In this document: positions 1-8,848 of the stretch, piece by piece
Position numbering within the stretch: the stretch's first letter is position 1
How the letters are laid out: every line of letters begins with the position of its first letter
DNA from: Leptospirales bacterium
GTDB taxonomy: Bacteria > Spirochaetota > Leptospiria > Leptospirales > Leptonemataceae
NCBI GenBank assembly: GCA_016788865.1
Contig: JAEUSB010000050.1
Coordinates: 1-64,000 of the forward strand
Direction: 5' to 3'
Length of the DNA stretch: 64,000 nt
The notes under the pieces: generated by a model
The model's input: only the letters and a program-made list of their open reading frames with translations
What the model was told of the DNA's origin: nothing
Databases searched by the model: none
Position numbers and translations under genes: made by a program

Positions 1-760
1 GCCCATCGTCGAGCGCGATGGCTTGCCCTTCCATCCCCATGGCATCCACGTTGTAGTTTCCGGTGGGATTACGCTTCTCTACGCCATCAACCACGCCACG
101 CACGCTTCACACAGCATCGAAATTTTTGAACTCCGGGCGCGTGACCTCCGCTTCCTCAAGAGGCTTCGCAGTCCGCTACTCATCAGCCCCAATGACATTC
201 TTGCATTGCCGGATGGTCAATTCTACGTCAGCAACGACCACGGCCAATTGGGCTTCCGTCAGGTGATCGAGAATCTATTCGCCTTCGGCTGGTCCAATGT
301 CGTTCATTATAGAAATGGCTACTGGACCGTAGTGGCCGAGAAGATTGCCTTTGCAAATGGGCTAGCTATGTCGGATGCAGGCGACTTTCTCTACGTTGCC
401 GGTACACGAGACCGTGGGCTATTCAAGTATGCCCGCAATACGCTGACGGGCCAGCTTATTTATTCCACTTTTCTTCCATTGAACAGCGGCCCCGACAATC
501 TCATGTGGGAAAAATCCGGGCTATTAAACGTGGCGGCTCACCCCGACGTGCTGGCTTTCATTTCGCATATGCGAGATAAGCAAGCCCCATCACCATCTGA
601 TGTTTTTCGTGTGAACGTATTTGATGGAACAGTAACGCGAATCTACTCAAATGACGGTTCACAAATCAGTGCTTCGTCAACGGCACTTGTCACAGGCGGC
701 CGATTGTTTGTAAGCCAGGTATTCGAACCCGTTGTACTTTCGTGCGCGGCGCCCAACTGA
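1..760 (+). CDS. Paraoxonase/arylesterase-like six-bladed propeller hydrolase, 5' truncated
   Basis: The reading frame is open from base 2, so the gene starts upstream of the window and 252 residues are visible. It resembles the paraoxonase (PON)/arylesterase branch of the SMP-30/gluconolactonase superfamily. HPHGI and the following NHATHASHS correspond to the PON1 region that carries the catalytic His dyad. SPNDI, FANGLA and GPDNL match the calcium-binding Asn/Asp segments. By family it would be a calcium-dependent lactonase or esterase; the substrate cannot be told from sequence. The signal peptide, if any, lies outside the window. It is followed tail-to-tail by the minus-strand operon ending at 788. 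An alternative is another six-bladed propeller lactonase, but the ordered PON motifs make this unlikely. Confidence 0.8.
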   Translation, partial: PIVERDGLPFHPHGIHVVVSGGITLLYAINHATHASHSIEIFELRARDLRFLKRLRSPLLISPNDILALPDGQFYVSNDHGQLGFRQVIENLFAFGWSNVVHYRNGYWTVVAEKIAFANGLAMSDAGDFLYVAGTRDRGLFKYARNTLTGQLIYSTFLPLNSGPDNLMWEKSGLLNVAAHPDVLAFISHMRDKQAPSPSDVFRVNVFDGTVTRIYSNDGSQISASSTALVTGGRLFVSQVFEPVVLSCAAPN

Positions 761-787
761 ACGCGCGCTGTCCCGGATAGGTTTGGG

Positions 788-2533
788 CTAAGCCCCACCC
801 ATGTTCTTCACTACTTTCAGTGCCTTTCCAAACCAGATGTCATAGTTACAGGCGCCGTCATACAGTGCTTGGTACAACTTCCTGGCATTCTCCAGACCAT
901 CCGACTCGGACAATCCTTCCGTTATCCCAAGGATTGCTCGCTGCGCAGTCAAACCCAGACAGTCCAACATAGTGCTATGCCCACGCAAGCGTTCGTCTAT
1001 CCTATCCAGTTCCTCGGTCAGCCTTCTTGCGTTCTGTTCGCTCCCTTTCGACAAAGCTATTCCGTTGTCCAGAATTCCTTTCACTGCCACCAACTCGCTA
1101 ACAAACACCTCAAGCTGTGCTGCGATTTCAGCCCACGTCGGGCCCACAAACACAGGCTCGCTACTTCGCCTAACGTCCTCTCCTGAAATATTCAGTTCTG
1201 ATTTCTCCATTCCCCGGAATGCCGCGCCTCTCCTGGTCGCATTCAGAACCCTCAAGCCCTCAGACTTGTCCCGTTCGAACCGCCGCTCAAACCACCGATA
1301 GAAGATTGCCAGCTTCTCGTTCGTCTCTACAGCACGGCCATTTAGTCCGGGCAGCAAAAGAACGGGCAAGGCCGCTCGCTGCATCCGATTATGTCCTTCT
1401 CTTCTGAAGAGGCGGGTTTCCTTCCAGTTCAACCGTTCTTCTAGAATTGCTCCCCGCGCGTGTACCTGCCCGTCTGAAAAAGCAAGATCCTGCCCCACAA
1501 GATACACCGGATCGCAGCCAAGCTTTCTTGCGAGATCGTATGCGTTAGTTGAAACGGATCCTCCGAAAGCAATCTCTCCAGGCCCTCCTTGCCACAGGGA
1601 GAAGAACGTCTGCGGGAGCCTAAACGGAGACCAAAAAAAGTACAGCTTCTGGAGATGCCGGAGGGCTCCGGTTGATACAGTCGGATCGATTACGATCCGG
1701 GCATCCCCGGTATAGTCCTCAAGATACACTCGATTCACCGGCTGCGGATCAACCGAAACAATATAATCTGGATCAATGCCGGCTGACGTTAGAATCCGAA
1801 CTGCGGTATCAACGGCAATCAAGACGATCTGGTTCCGGACGCGTCGCAGGTCACCCAGAGAATCATTCAGGGATGGACCCGCACTGGCAACGACTGCAAC
1901 CTTGCCCTTTTCCAGGCCAAACAACAAGCGCACCGGCATCGCCCGCTTCAAATATACCAAATTCCGCGCAAAATTCCGAGCCCACAGTCGATCAAAACGC
2001 GAAAGCGTGGCCATGTTCACATTCTTCTTTCCCAGGAAATGCAGGACGCGATGCTCGAATGCTAGATGCTCCTCAAAAGAAAAATTCCTGTGTGAGAACA
2101 CCCTCACATCATTCATGGAAAGCCCTTGAAGCATCCTGGCCAATTCCGACTCGTCAGGAAGACGGACGAGTAGGACAAGATCGCCTGTTCCCAGCGCCCT
2201 GCTAAAGTCAATGTGCTCCAGCGCGGCGCGCAATATCTCTCGATTCGGTTCAAACCAGATCACCCTGGATTGCTGCCCCAGTAACACTTCAACTGCGAAA
2301 CCCAGACCAGCGCCGGCGCAAACTGTCAACGTGCCATGCCCACTATCCCCGATCTGCTGACGAGCTTCCTTTACGGGATCATATCTGCTGTGCAGAGTTC
2401 TTCCAGCAACGCTGAAGCGTGGTGGGCTGTCTTCGGAAACTTCCAGCGCGCGACCCGGTCCGCTGAATGTCTGGGTCTGCTCCAGTTTCTCGAGTAGTTT
2501 CTCTGCTCGCGCGAAGTTCAATCCTTGCCTCAA
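788..2533 (-). CDS. DUF115 / MptE-like protein (motility-associated factor type)
   Basis: A 581-residue protein starting at a TTG that overlaps the TGA stop of the upstream ABC gene (TTGA), so it is translationally coupled. Residues 211-223 (KVAVVASAGPSLN) and the following VDTAVRIL and VSVDPQP segments are typical of the DUF115/6-hydroxymethylpterin-pyrophosphokinase MptE-like domain. In spirochaetes and other flagellated bacteria this domain occurs in motility-accessory or flagellin-glycosylation (Maf) proteins. The N-terminal part has a Rossmann-like stretch (LTVCAGAGLGFAVEVLL, about 69-85), as in related Maf proteins. A role in sugar transfer or flagellar modification is inferred from the family only; no flagellar gene is adjacent. 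It is the third gene of the HDOD-ABC-DUF115 operon. Confidence 0.75.
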   Translation of the reverse strand: MRQGLNFARAEKLLEKLEQTQTFSGPGRALEVSEDSPPRFSVAGRTLHSRYDPVKEARQQIGDSGHGTLTVCAGAGLGFAVEVLLGQQSRVIWFEPNREILRAALEHIDFSRALGTGDLVLLVRLPDESELARMLQGLSMNDVRVFSHRNFSFEEHLAFEHRVLHFLGKKNVNMATLSRFDRLWARNFARNLVYLKRAMPVRLLFGLEKGKVAVVASAGPSLNDSLGDLRRVRNQIVLIAVDTAVRILTSAGIDPDYIVSVDPQPVNRVYLEDYTGDARIVIDPTVSTGALRHLQKLYFFWSPFRLPQTFFSLWQGGPGEIAFGGSVSTNAYDLARKLGCDPVYLVGQDLAFSDGQVHARGAILEERLNWKETRLFRREGHNRMQRAALPVLLLPGLNGRAVETNEKLAIFYRWFERRFERDKSEGLRVLNATRRGAAFRGMEKSELNISGEDVRRSSEPVFVGPTWAEIAAQLEVFVSELVAVKGILDNGIALSKGSEQNARRLTEELDRIDERLRGHSTMLDCLGLTAQRAILGITEGLSESDGLENARKLYQALYDGACNYDIWFGKALKVVKNMGGA

Positions 2534-3306
2534 ACGGGAAAACAGACGAAACGCCCGTCGATATTCCTGACTTCAAGCGATGTTTCGTACAATTCCGACA
2601 GATTTTGCGAACTCACCACGTCATTAACAAGCCCTGCCTTCGCAACGACTCCCTTCTTCAGGAGCAACGCATGCGTTGCGAACGGTGGTATCTCCTCAAT
2701 TCTATGAATAGCGAATAACGTTGAAACGGCGCCAGCTCCGACGCGCTCAACCAGCGTTCTCTCCAGCTCCACCCTGGCCTTTAGATCCAGGGATTCATAA
2801 GGCTCATCGAGTATCAGAAGTTGTGGTTCCCGAATCATGGCCCGGAGCAGCAATGTTCTGCGCTGCTCTCCGCTTGACATCAGGCTAAAGGGCTGGGTGC
2901 TGTTGAACCCCTGACCACGCACGAGATCCTGCGCCCGTTCTGCAATTCCGGGATCCGCTGGCTCATAATCGACAATGGCGTTGCGCGCGCCACTGGCCAC
3001 TACTTCCTCCGCCGTCATACCAGGATAGTGCACGGCAGCCTCTCCCTGAAGCGCCGGCTCGAACAGGCCAATTCCTTCCCGCAATTCTGCCACAGAATTC
3101 TCTCCCGTCCGCTTTCCACAAATTTCTACATGGCCCTGCGTAGGCCACTCATAACCGGATAGGATTTTAATCAACGTTGACTTGCCCGCACCATTGGGTC
3201 CGAGAAGAATCCAATGCTCATTCTCGCCAATGTTTAGGTTCACGCCGGAAAGGATTGTTTTCCCCTGACGCTGGTAGAAAATGTTACGGGCCGACGCTAT
3301 CATCAA
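2530..3306 (-). CDS. ABC transporter ATP-binding protein, stand-alone ATPase
   Basis: A 258-residue single ABC domain. It has Walker A GPNGAGKST (36-44), an ABC signature region SLMSSGEQRR (141-150), Walker B LLILDEP (163-169) and a switch His in AIHRIEE. No permease or binding-protein gene is adjacent. The sequence style (ILLGPNGAGKST, short single domain) is close to the ModF/YlmA-like cytoplasmic ABC ATPases, which often lack an obvious transporter partner. The start overlaps the upstream HDOD gene by 4 bp and the end overlaps the DUF115 gene by 4 bp, so the three are one transcription unit. Substrate and partner are unknown. Confidence 0.85.
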   Translation of the reverse strand: MMIASARNIFYQRQGKTILSGVNLNIGENEHWILLGPNGAGKSTLIKILSGYEWPTQGHVEICGKRTGENSVAELREGIGLFEPALQGEAAVHYPGMTAEEVVASGARNAIVDYEPADPGIAERAQDLVRGQGFNSTQPFSLMSSGEQRRTLLLRAMIREPQLLILDEPYESLDLKARVELERTLVERVGAGAVSTLFAIHRIEEIPPFATHALLLKKGVVAKAGLVNDVVSSQNLSELYETSLEVRNIDGRFVCFPV

Positions 3307-4790
3307 ACGATCTGACTTTCTTTGTAAGCCGCGGTCAATTGGATGGCCTTCTGATTGAACTCCTGCGCGGATTGAATGCGAAACGCCTCAAGGACCTCTG
3401 GCTCAACGCTGTAATAGTCAACGATTCCAGAAATACTTTCCTGCAATCGACCTGCAATATACACCGCACGTACCAGTTTTGCATGCTCCTCCGGGGCCAG
3501 CAGGGGTTTGTGTTGAAAACGAATTGCCGCAACAATCTCTTCAGGAAAATTCCACTTCTCGCCCAGGAGAGCTCCAATCTCCGGGTGCGCAATGCCAATC
3601 TCGCTCTCCTCGAGCACAGTAGAGTTTCTTACGCGGCCGGCACCCAGCATCCGCCAGACTTCGCTCGAAGTGTTTTGATTCAAACCCGCAAGCACAATCT
3701 TCCCTAGTTCAGAAAGCAAACCAGCAAGAATAGCATCGACTTGATTCAAATGAGCGGATTCCGCCAATCTTCCAGCAAAGTATGAAACTCTATGGCTGGC
3801 ATCCCAGATGTCGGTCATTTCTTGCAATTGAAAGTGATCAGTCAAGAGGCTACGCGACGCAGTCGCCAATACCAGTGAAGAAACCTCAGCGAGTCCAACA
3901 ATTGTGATTGCCCCTTCGAGATCGAGATGCTTTCGCCGGCTCATAAATCCTGCCGAATGCACCAGACGCAACACTTGTGCAGTGAGCGCTGGATCTTTTC
4001 CAATTGCCTGCGCTATAGTCGCAATTGAAGCTGTGGAATCTGTGCAAAGCGACATGATCCGAGTTACGCGCTCCGGAATGGATGGCAGCCCATCGATCTC
4101 GCTCAGAATCCGGTCTTTGATCACATAACGTCTGTTTCCAGTGGCCCGAGGGATAAGAAGCGTATGGCGCGTAATCCCTTTTTCCGATTCAATGCGAAAG
4201 TTCTGGTCTGAAATGCCAGCGTTGCGGAGGAGCAGGCAAATAAATACCAGTCCCAGCCCCGCACCCTCCGAATCGTCTTGAAACGCGGTGAACGCCTCGA
4301 GCATATCCCGAAATGAAGAGGCGCGCGCCCGCCTTGCCTTGATCCGCTCCCATTCTGTTGGAAGTATTTCCGCGTTATTCTCAACGTGAATTACAAGACC
4401 GTCAGGTTCCAACTCAAATACTATTTCGATGTAGTACTCGTTGTTATCATGCTCGGTGGTGAATTTCTCCCAGTGCGCCAGTACGTCCGTGTGGAAGTCG
4501 CGAATTCCCTGGGAATACTCACCAGAATCTGTAAGCGACAGACTCTTCTCTTTAAAGTAGATTCTCTTGGCGTGCGCTTTAGAGCAATTGGTCACTATTT
4601 CCTTCAGGATTGTTAGAACCAACTCGCATCGAAAAGAAAGATCTATCTCGCAGAGCAGGCGGTGCAAGAACCCGGAAACGAAGTTAAACCTGGCATTCAT
4701 GAGCCCTGAATAACGGAAGGCAAGTTCCGCCCCTTCCAGAATGGACGGGATGCTTAACGGATTCTCCTCACCAGGCCGAATGGAGCCCAC
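3303..4790 (-). CDS. Histidine-kinase-like ATPase domain fused to an HDOD domain
   Basis: A 495-residue signalling protein with a GTG start. Residues about 55-215 form a GHKL/HATPase-type fold, with an N-box-like EIVTNCSKAHAKR (64-76), ENNAE (137-141) and a G-box EGAGLGL (175-181), but no phosphoacceptor His domain. Residues about 228-430 are an HDOD domain (LPSIPERVTRIM and AIGKDPALTAQVLRLVHSAG), a degenerate relative of HD hydrolases found in regulatory proteins. The ATPase part is clearly paralogous to the free-standing protein at 56483-57130: both share KAxxKRxxF, YSxGIxxF, ENNAxxL and GxGLGL segments. It is the first gene of an operon with an ABC ATPase and a DUF115 protein. The domain assignment is firm; the cellular role is not known. 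Confidence 0.8.
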   Translation of the reverse strand: MGSIRPGEENPLSIPSILEGAELAFRYSGLMNARFNFVSGFLHRLLCEIDLSFRCELVLTILKEIVTNCSKAHAKRIYFKEKSLSLTDSGEYSQGIRDFHTDVLAHWEKFTTEHDNNEYYIEIVFELEPDGLVIHVENNAEILPTEWERIKARRARASSFRDMLEAFTAFQDDSEGAGLGLVFICLLLRNAGISDQNFRIESEKGITRHTLLIPRATGNRRYVIKDRILSEIDGLPSIPERVTRIMSLCTDSTASIATIAQAIGKDPALTAQVLRLVHSAGFMSRRKHLDLEGAITIVGLAEVSSLVLATASRSLLTDHFQLQEMTDIWDASHRVSYFAGRLAESAHLNQVDAILAGLLSELGKIVLAGLNQNTSSEVWRMLGAGRVRNSTVLEESEIGIAHPEIGALLGEKWNFPEEIVAAIRFQHKPLLAPEEHAKLVRAVYIAGRLQESISGIVDYYSVEPEVLEAFRIQSAQEFNQKAIQLTAAYKESQIV

Positions 4791-4863
4791 GCCCTAACTT
4801 CGGCGGTTGCTTCGGTCTCAGCCATCCCTTTTTTTGTCACACCCCTGGGCTATACTGACCACC

Positions 4864-5160
4864 ATGGACAGTCGATGGAGAGAGTTTCGCAAGATGCCAG
4901 GTCTTTTTTACCGTTTTGCGGCCGACGGGAGGCTGGAATTACTGGGCAAGCCAGCTTTGCATGGATCACCGGGTTGGGATGCCATTGCAGAGGAATTGCG
5001 CCTTGAGTGGAATATCCAGCAGGCCCAAAAGGCCAGAACGGTCCAACCAGCCATTCCAGAAGAACAAATGGAGCTCTTTGGGAATTCGGGCCTGAAATCA
5101 CTTCAGACCCGAATGGAGAAAATACCTGTACTAAAGCCTGAGAAGAAGAAGTCGGCTTGA
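4864..5160 (+). CDS. Hypothetical 98-residue protein
   Basis: A small soluble, basic-tailed protein. I chose ATG 4864 because sequence upstream of it reads as leader. A TATACT hexamer lies at 4851-4856, only 7 nt before the ATG, and no Shine-Dalgarno is visible; this fits a leaderless or very short leader transcript. The sequence contains GLFYRFAADGRLELLGKPAL and ends in a Lys-rich tail. No family is recognised. The stop codon directly abuts the stop of the convergent gene at 5161. Coding status is supported by lack of strand conflict and tight packing only. Confidence 0.55.
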   Translation: MDSRWREFRKMPGLFYRFAADGRLELLGKPALHGSPGWDAIAEELRLEWNIQQAQKARTVQPAIPEEQMELFGNSGLKSLQTRMEKIPVLKPEKKKSA

Positions 5161-6120
5161 TTACATGCGGAGAGGACGCGCAATCCGGAAGGTTTGCTTG
5201 TAAACCAGCGGATTGATCTTTGCTTCACCGGCCTTTGGGCCACCGGCCTTCTTCTGCTCTTCGTAAGCATCCGCTTGCTTTGCATCAAACAACACAATAG
5301 AGACCATGTTGAAGAAACGGAAATCCGCGCGATAGGCTGAGTAGTGATGTGACCGGAAGATCGTTGCACGACGATTGTTTTCAATCGTGAACTTATGCTG
5401 GGGCAAGGTGCGATGAACCTTCAATTTCTTTTCCTCAGCAGTTGGCGGAATGTAATTCGTCTGAATTGTCTCATGCTGCCCGGGACCTTTCTCACCATAG
5501 AGCTTGAACTTAAGTCCCTGCGCAGGTCTCTGGGAAATGTAGCTCAGATATTTCCAGTATGGCGGCCTTACGTCGGACACAGGTTCAGTGGTCGCAACCG
5601 AATCGCGCATCCGATCGATGATGTGGCTGTAATGCTTGAAGTCCGGATCCTTATCGCTCCAGATTTCCTTCTCTTCAATATCCTTGGGCGTTACGGTTAT
5701 GTAATGGACGAGATATTCCCCACGAGCCGGGTCGTTGACTCTCCAACTTGGATATGGAATCATACGTCGAGTATTGTTGTCGACTGAGTCTGTTTCCCAA
5801 AAGGCCAGAACATAGGCGTAGAATTCTACTGGTTCGCTGGTTAGATTCTTAAGATCAAAAACAACATCGAGAAATTCGCCAATGCCATTGGGTGCGTAAC
5901 GGCGGTCGAAGTTCACGTTGGTGACCACGAAACGAGGGTCTTTGACGGCGATCGGATCGAAATCCTGGAGCTGAATTGCCTGTGCATTGCCAGCTGGCTG
6001 AGTTGCGGGCTGCCCTTCCGGTTGGGTAGACACCGGTTGCGATGTTGGTGCCTGGCTGAAAACGGAAAATCCAGTCAGGATCAGCAAAGCCGTGAAAAGT
6101 AAAAACCTTGAAGCAGACAT
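5161..6120 (-). CDS. Exported protein of unknown function
   Basis: A 319-residue protein with an N-terminal signal peptide (basic start, hydrophobic 5-22, likely cleavage after FSVFSQA) and a Pro/Gln/Thr-rich linker at about 24-50 (APTSQPVSTQPEGQP). The mature part reads as a beta-rich domain with the strand-like segment GEFLDVVFDLKNLTSEPVEF, then many Tyr/His/Trp residues. There is no Cys in the signal region, so it is periplasmic or outer-membrane associated rather than a lipoprotein. I recognise no named family. It stands alone, convergent with the preceding gene (0 bp between stops) and divergent from the DUF900 lipoprotein. Confidence 0.7.
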   Translation of the reverse strand: MSASRFLLFTALLILTGFSVFSQAPTSQPVSTQPEGQPATQPAGNAQAIQLQDFDPIAVKDPRFVVTNVNFDRRYAPNGIGEFLDVVFDLKNLTSEPVEFYAYVLAFWETDSVDNNTRRMIPYPSWRVNDPARGEYLVHYITVTPKDIEEKEIWSDKDPDFKHYSHIIDRMRDSVATTEPVSDVRPPYWKYLSYISQRPAQGLKFKLYGEKGPGQHETIQTNYIPPTAEEKKLKVHRTLPQHKFTIENNRRATIFRSHHYSAYRADFRFFNMVSIVLFDAKQADAYEEQKKAGGPKAGEAKINPLVYKQTFRIARPLRM

Positions 6121-6206
6121 ATGACCCTCTGATCAGAATTATCGATCCAGAACCTCTCTGTAGTTAGTAGACATGCAGGTAATTTCACCAATAATTTGCT
6201 CAAAAC

Positions 6207-7277
6207 ATGAAAATTTCTCAAACAATCCTCCTGCTGACGCTGATTCCGGCCCTATCCTGCAAAATTACCCCTGATCAGCTGGCCCAGGCTCTCAACGAGC
6301 GGAGCGAGCCTCGCTTCTCAGATACCCAGATACTGCCGGTCTACATTGCCACAAATCGCAAGACCCAGGGCGCTGCCCGTTGCGGAGACGGCTACTTTGG
6401 CACAGCACTGGGTTCCCAGACCAATTATGGAGTCTGTGAGATTGGCGTCCCAAAAAAGCACTCGGTTGGGGCGCTTGACCAGAGTGATGACCGGGACCCT
6501 GATCCGAGCACTTACTTTGTCACCGGAAAGTGGCGCCAATTCTCTGAATCAGAATTGGGTCAGGCTCTCAATGGTCAAAAAGAGATCCTCGTCTTTGTGC
6601 ACGGCTTTAACGTAAAGTTTGAGGAGGCCGCGCTCCGCGCCGCACAGATGAAATACGATCTGAAATTCCCTGGGGCGGTTGTTCTGTTCACCTGGCCCGC
6701 CGGCGCTGACGAAAGCTTCTTTGAGAGCCTGCGAATCTCAAACACCTATGAAGGCAACTTAAGGCAAGCCCGTGCCTCCCGAGCTGCCTTTTCAAGTTTG
6801 ATCCAACAAATCTCTGGAACGGGAGCCCGCGTTAACGTTATTGCCCATTCCATGGGTCATCAGGTAGTCCTTCCCGGACTGGCCGCAGCTTCCGGCGTGA
6901 AACTAAATGAATTGATCTTGAATGCTCCGGACTTTGCCACACAGGAATTCAAAGAGCTTGCTCCCACACTTACTCGAATGGCTCGCCGCATAACGTTATA
7001 TTGTTCTCCGGGAGACAACGCCCTTGTAGCCTCAGAAAAGGTGAACAACACACAGCGAATTGGCCGCTGCAGTCGCGTCTCTGGCGTCGACGTAATTAAC
7101 GTCAATGAAGTGGATGCACCGGCTCTCGGGTTGGCGGGCCTTGGTCATGGTTACTATTCCGGACGATCCATCCTGACAGATGTGTACCAGGTTTTGCTGG
7201 GCATGGATGCACGAAACCGCCTTTTCATTCGCGTGAGTTCCGAAGGGGGCGGCGAAGACTACGTTCTGCGGCGCTGA
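6207..7277 (+). CDS. DUF900-type alpha/beta-hydrolase lipoprotein
   Basis: A 356-residue protein with a lipoprotein signal: hydrophobic 6-16 followed by PALSC, with Cys18 as the likely lipidated residue. VFVHGFNVKFEEA (oxyanion/strand region) and NVIAHSMGHQV (nucleophile elbow, Ser in AHSMG) identify an alpha/beta hydrolase of the DUF900 type. A late Asp and the GLGHGYY His are candidates for the rest of the triad. By family it would be an esterase-like hydrolase anchored in the envelope; its substrate is unknown. There is no clear Shine-Dalgarno before ATG 6207; an AATAAT hexamer lies at 6190-6195. The 3' end overlaps the convergent rsmG-spoU fusion by 19 bp. Confidence 0.8.
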   Translation: MKISQTILLLTLIPALSCKITPDQLAQALNERSEPRFSDTQILPVYIATNRKTQGAARCGDGYFGTALGSQTNYGVCEIGVPKKHSVGALDQSDDRDPDPSTYFVTGKWRQFSESELGQALNGQKEILVFVHGFNVKFEEAALRAAQMKYDLKFPGAVVLFTWPAGADESFFESLRISNTYEGNLRQARASRAAFSSLIQQISGTGARVNVIAHSMGHQVVLPGLAAASGVKLNELILNAPDFATQEFKELAPTLTRMARRITLYCSPGDNALVASEKVNNTQRIGRCSRVSGVDVINVNEVDAPALGLAGLGHGYYSGRSILTDVYQVLLGMDARNRLFIRVSSEGGGEDYVLRR

Positions 7278-8737
7278 TTCTGTCTGCGATATTCGTAGAG
7301 CGATACGGACAGAGCTGCAACAGCGTTCAGCGAATCAATTTCGTCGGATATTTCGATGAAAACGCGCTGACCCTTCAAGGTGGATGGAACTCCTGCTCCT
7401 TCGAGGCCCGCCACAACTATGCAGTCTTTCGGCAATTCTGTTTGCGTGAGCGAAACTGGCGCATCCCCGGTGAGCACAAACACCGGCAAATCGGCCATTT
7501 CCAGCTGGATTTCAGCCAATGCTGGTCCCTTCTTGATAGCGATCCTGAAACATGCGTTGGCTGATGCGCGAATGGCGCGGGGCAGAAAAGGATTGGCTGC
7601 TTCTTGAGTCAAAATTGCTTCCGCGACACCGAAGGCCAGGCAACTGCGCAACGCAGCACCCACGTTTTCCGGATCCTGAAATGGAATCACGACGCTTAGC
7701 CCCTGCACCGGAGATTCAAACTCTGGGAGGGAATTGACACGCACCACCGCAAGTGGCGCTCCTGTACCCTGAACATCAATTTCTTTAAATAGCTCATTCT
7801 CGAATGTCCAAACAGGAATCCTGGCAACAGGTTCCACATCTTCTACCAGCCAGTAGTTACGATTCACCAACAGAGCTGTAATCTTTGTCCCTTCCGATTC
7901 ATCCTCAAGCAACTCCTCGACCAGGCGTGAACCGCAAACGAGAGCGAGCCCTTGCTTCTTGATACCTTTCGATTGATTCAAAGAGACCAGATTCTTGAAT
8001 CGCTCATTGTCTCGCGAGCTGATTACTTCGACACCTTCCGGTAAGCCGCTGCGGATACTAACGAGAGCAGCGGGATTCTCAACTTGATAAACAACCAGCC
8101 GGCGTCGATCCTGCGATTCCGGAAGAACATACGGCTTGTTCATCAAAAGCCTGGCGTTATCGGTTAACGTTCGCATTTCCTCAATCTCGCCGTCGCAGTT
8201 GGGCCCCTTGAGAAAGATTGCAATGCCGCCGGGCTTCATTCCGGCAGCCACGCGCAACAGAATACTCCGCATTGAACCCACTGCTCGAACCACCACAGAA
8301 TCGACCTTAATCCCATCATCCTGCGCGAGCCGTTTGCCCAGTACCGTCACATTGGCGAGTTCACAGATTCGCTTGCACTCTTCGAGAAACTCAGCGCGGT
8401 TGCTCCGGCTCTCGTTTAATATGAATTTCCATCGCGGTAGAGCTATAGCAAGGGGAATACCGGGGAGTCCTGCCCCGCTCCCGAAATCCAGACAAGAGCC
8501 TGAGGCTCGAAACGCCGGCAGTTCTTCCAGCATCCGGAGGATGATGAGTGAGTCGACATAATGCTTGCGAACCATAGCCTCATAGCTGTGGATTCGCGTA
8601 AGATTGAGCCGGGGGTTCTCCTGGCGAAGGTGGTCATGGTACCTGGCCAGTTGATCCGCCTGCCCCGGATCCAGGTCGATGCCGGCCTCGCGCAAATCGG
8701 CACGCAGAATTTCAGGGCTGAGCCCGTTGGTTCTCAT
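7259..8737 (-). CDS. rsmG: Fusion of 16S rRNA m7G527 methyltransferase RsmG and a SpoU-type RNA 2'-O-methyltransferase
   Basis: A 492-residue protein with two complete enzyme halves. Residues 1 to about 220 are RsmG/GidB: NPRLNLTRI (41-49), SAM motif LDFGSGAGLPGIPLAIA (83-99), and the expected end with RRLVVYQ. From about 233 (EVISSRDNERFKNL) to the end is a SpoU/TrmH-family SPOUT methyltransferase with its substrate-binding N-terminal domain. In this half IPFQDPENVGAALRS is motif 1, VAGLEGAGVP motif 2 and SLNAVAALSVSLYEYR (469-484) motif 3. RsmG methylates 16S rRNA G527. The SpoU half is expected to 2'-O-methylate rRNA or tRNA, but its target cannot be read. Both active sites look intact and the frame is continuous, so this is a genuine fusion rather than two overlapping genes. 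Confidence 0.88.
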   Translation of the reverse strand: MRTNGLSPEILRADLREAGIDLDPGQADQLARYHDHLRQENPRLNLTRIHSYEAMVRKHYVDSLIILRMLEELPAFRASGSCLDFGSGAGLPGIPLAIALPRWKFILNESRSNRAEFLEECKRICELANVTVLGKRLAQDDGIKVDSVVVRAVGSMRSILLRVAAGMKPGGIAIFLKGPNCDGEIEEMRTLTDNARLLMNKPYVLPESQDRRRLVVYQVENPAALVSIRSGLPEGVEVISSRDNERFKNLVSLNQSKGIKKQGLALVCGSRLVEELLEDESEGTKITALLVNRNYWLVEDVEPVARIPVWTFENELFKEIDVQGTGAPLAVVRVNSLPEFESPVQGLSVVIPFQDPENVGAALRSCLAFGVAEAILTQEAANPFLPRAIRASANACFRIAIKKGPALAEIQLEMADLPVFVLTGDAPVSLTQTELPKDCIVVAGLEGAGVPSTLKGQRVFIEISDEIDSLNAVAALSVSLYEYRRQNQRRRT

Positions 8738-8848
8738 CTCAAAGACTAGATTTTACTGCTTCCGTGGACGTCCAATCTTCTGCAATGGCCGATAATCAGA
8801 TAGGCTCCCGTGTTACTTGCCGGGGCTTTCAAGGCGGCTTCGCAATAC

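Noticed and set aside
1672-2205. Plus-strand 177-residue open frame inside the DUF115 gene
   Set aside because: Antisense to a gene with clear family motifs; composition is Pro/Arg/Ser-rich shadow sequence.
3177-3707. Plus-strand 176-residue open frame
   Set aside because: It covers parts of the ABC and HDOD genes in antisense and resembles no protein.
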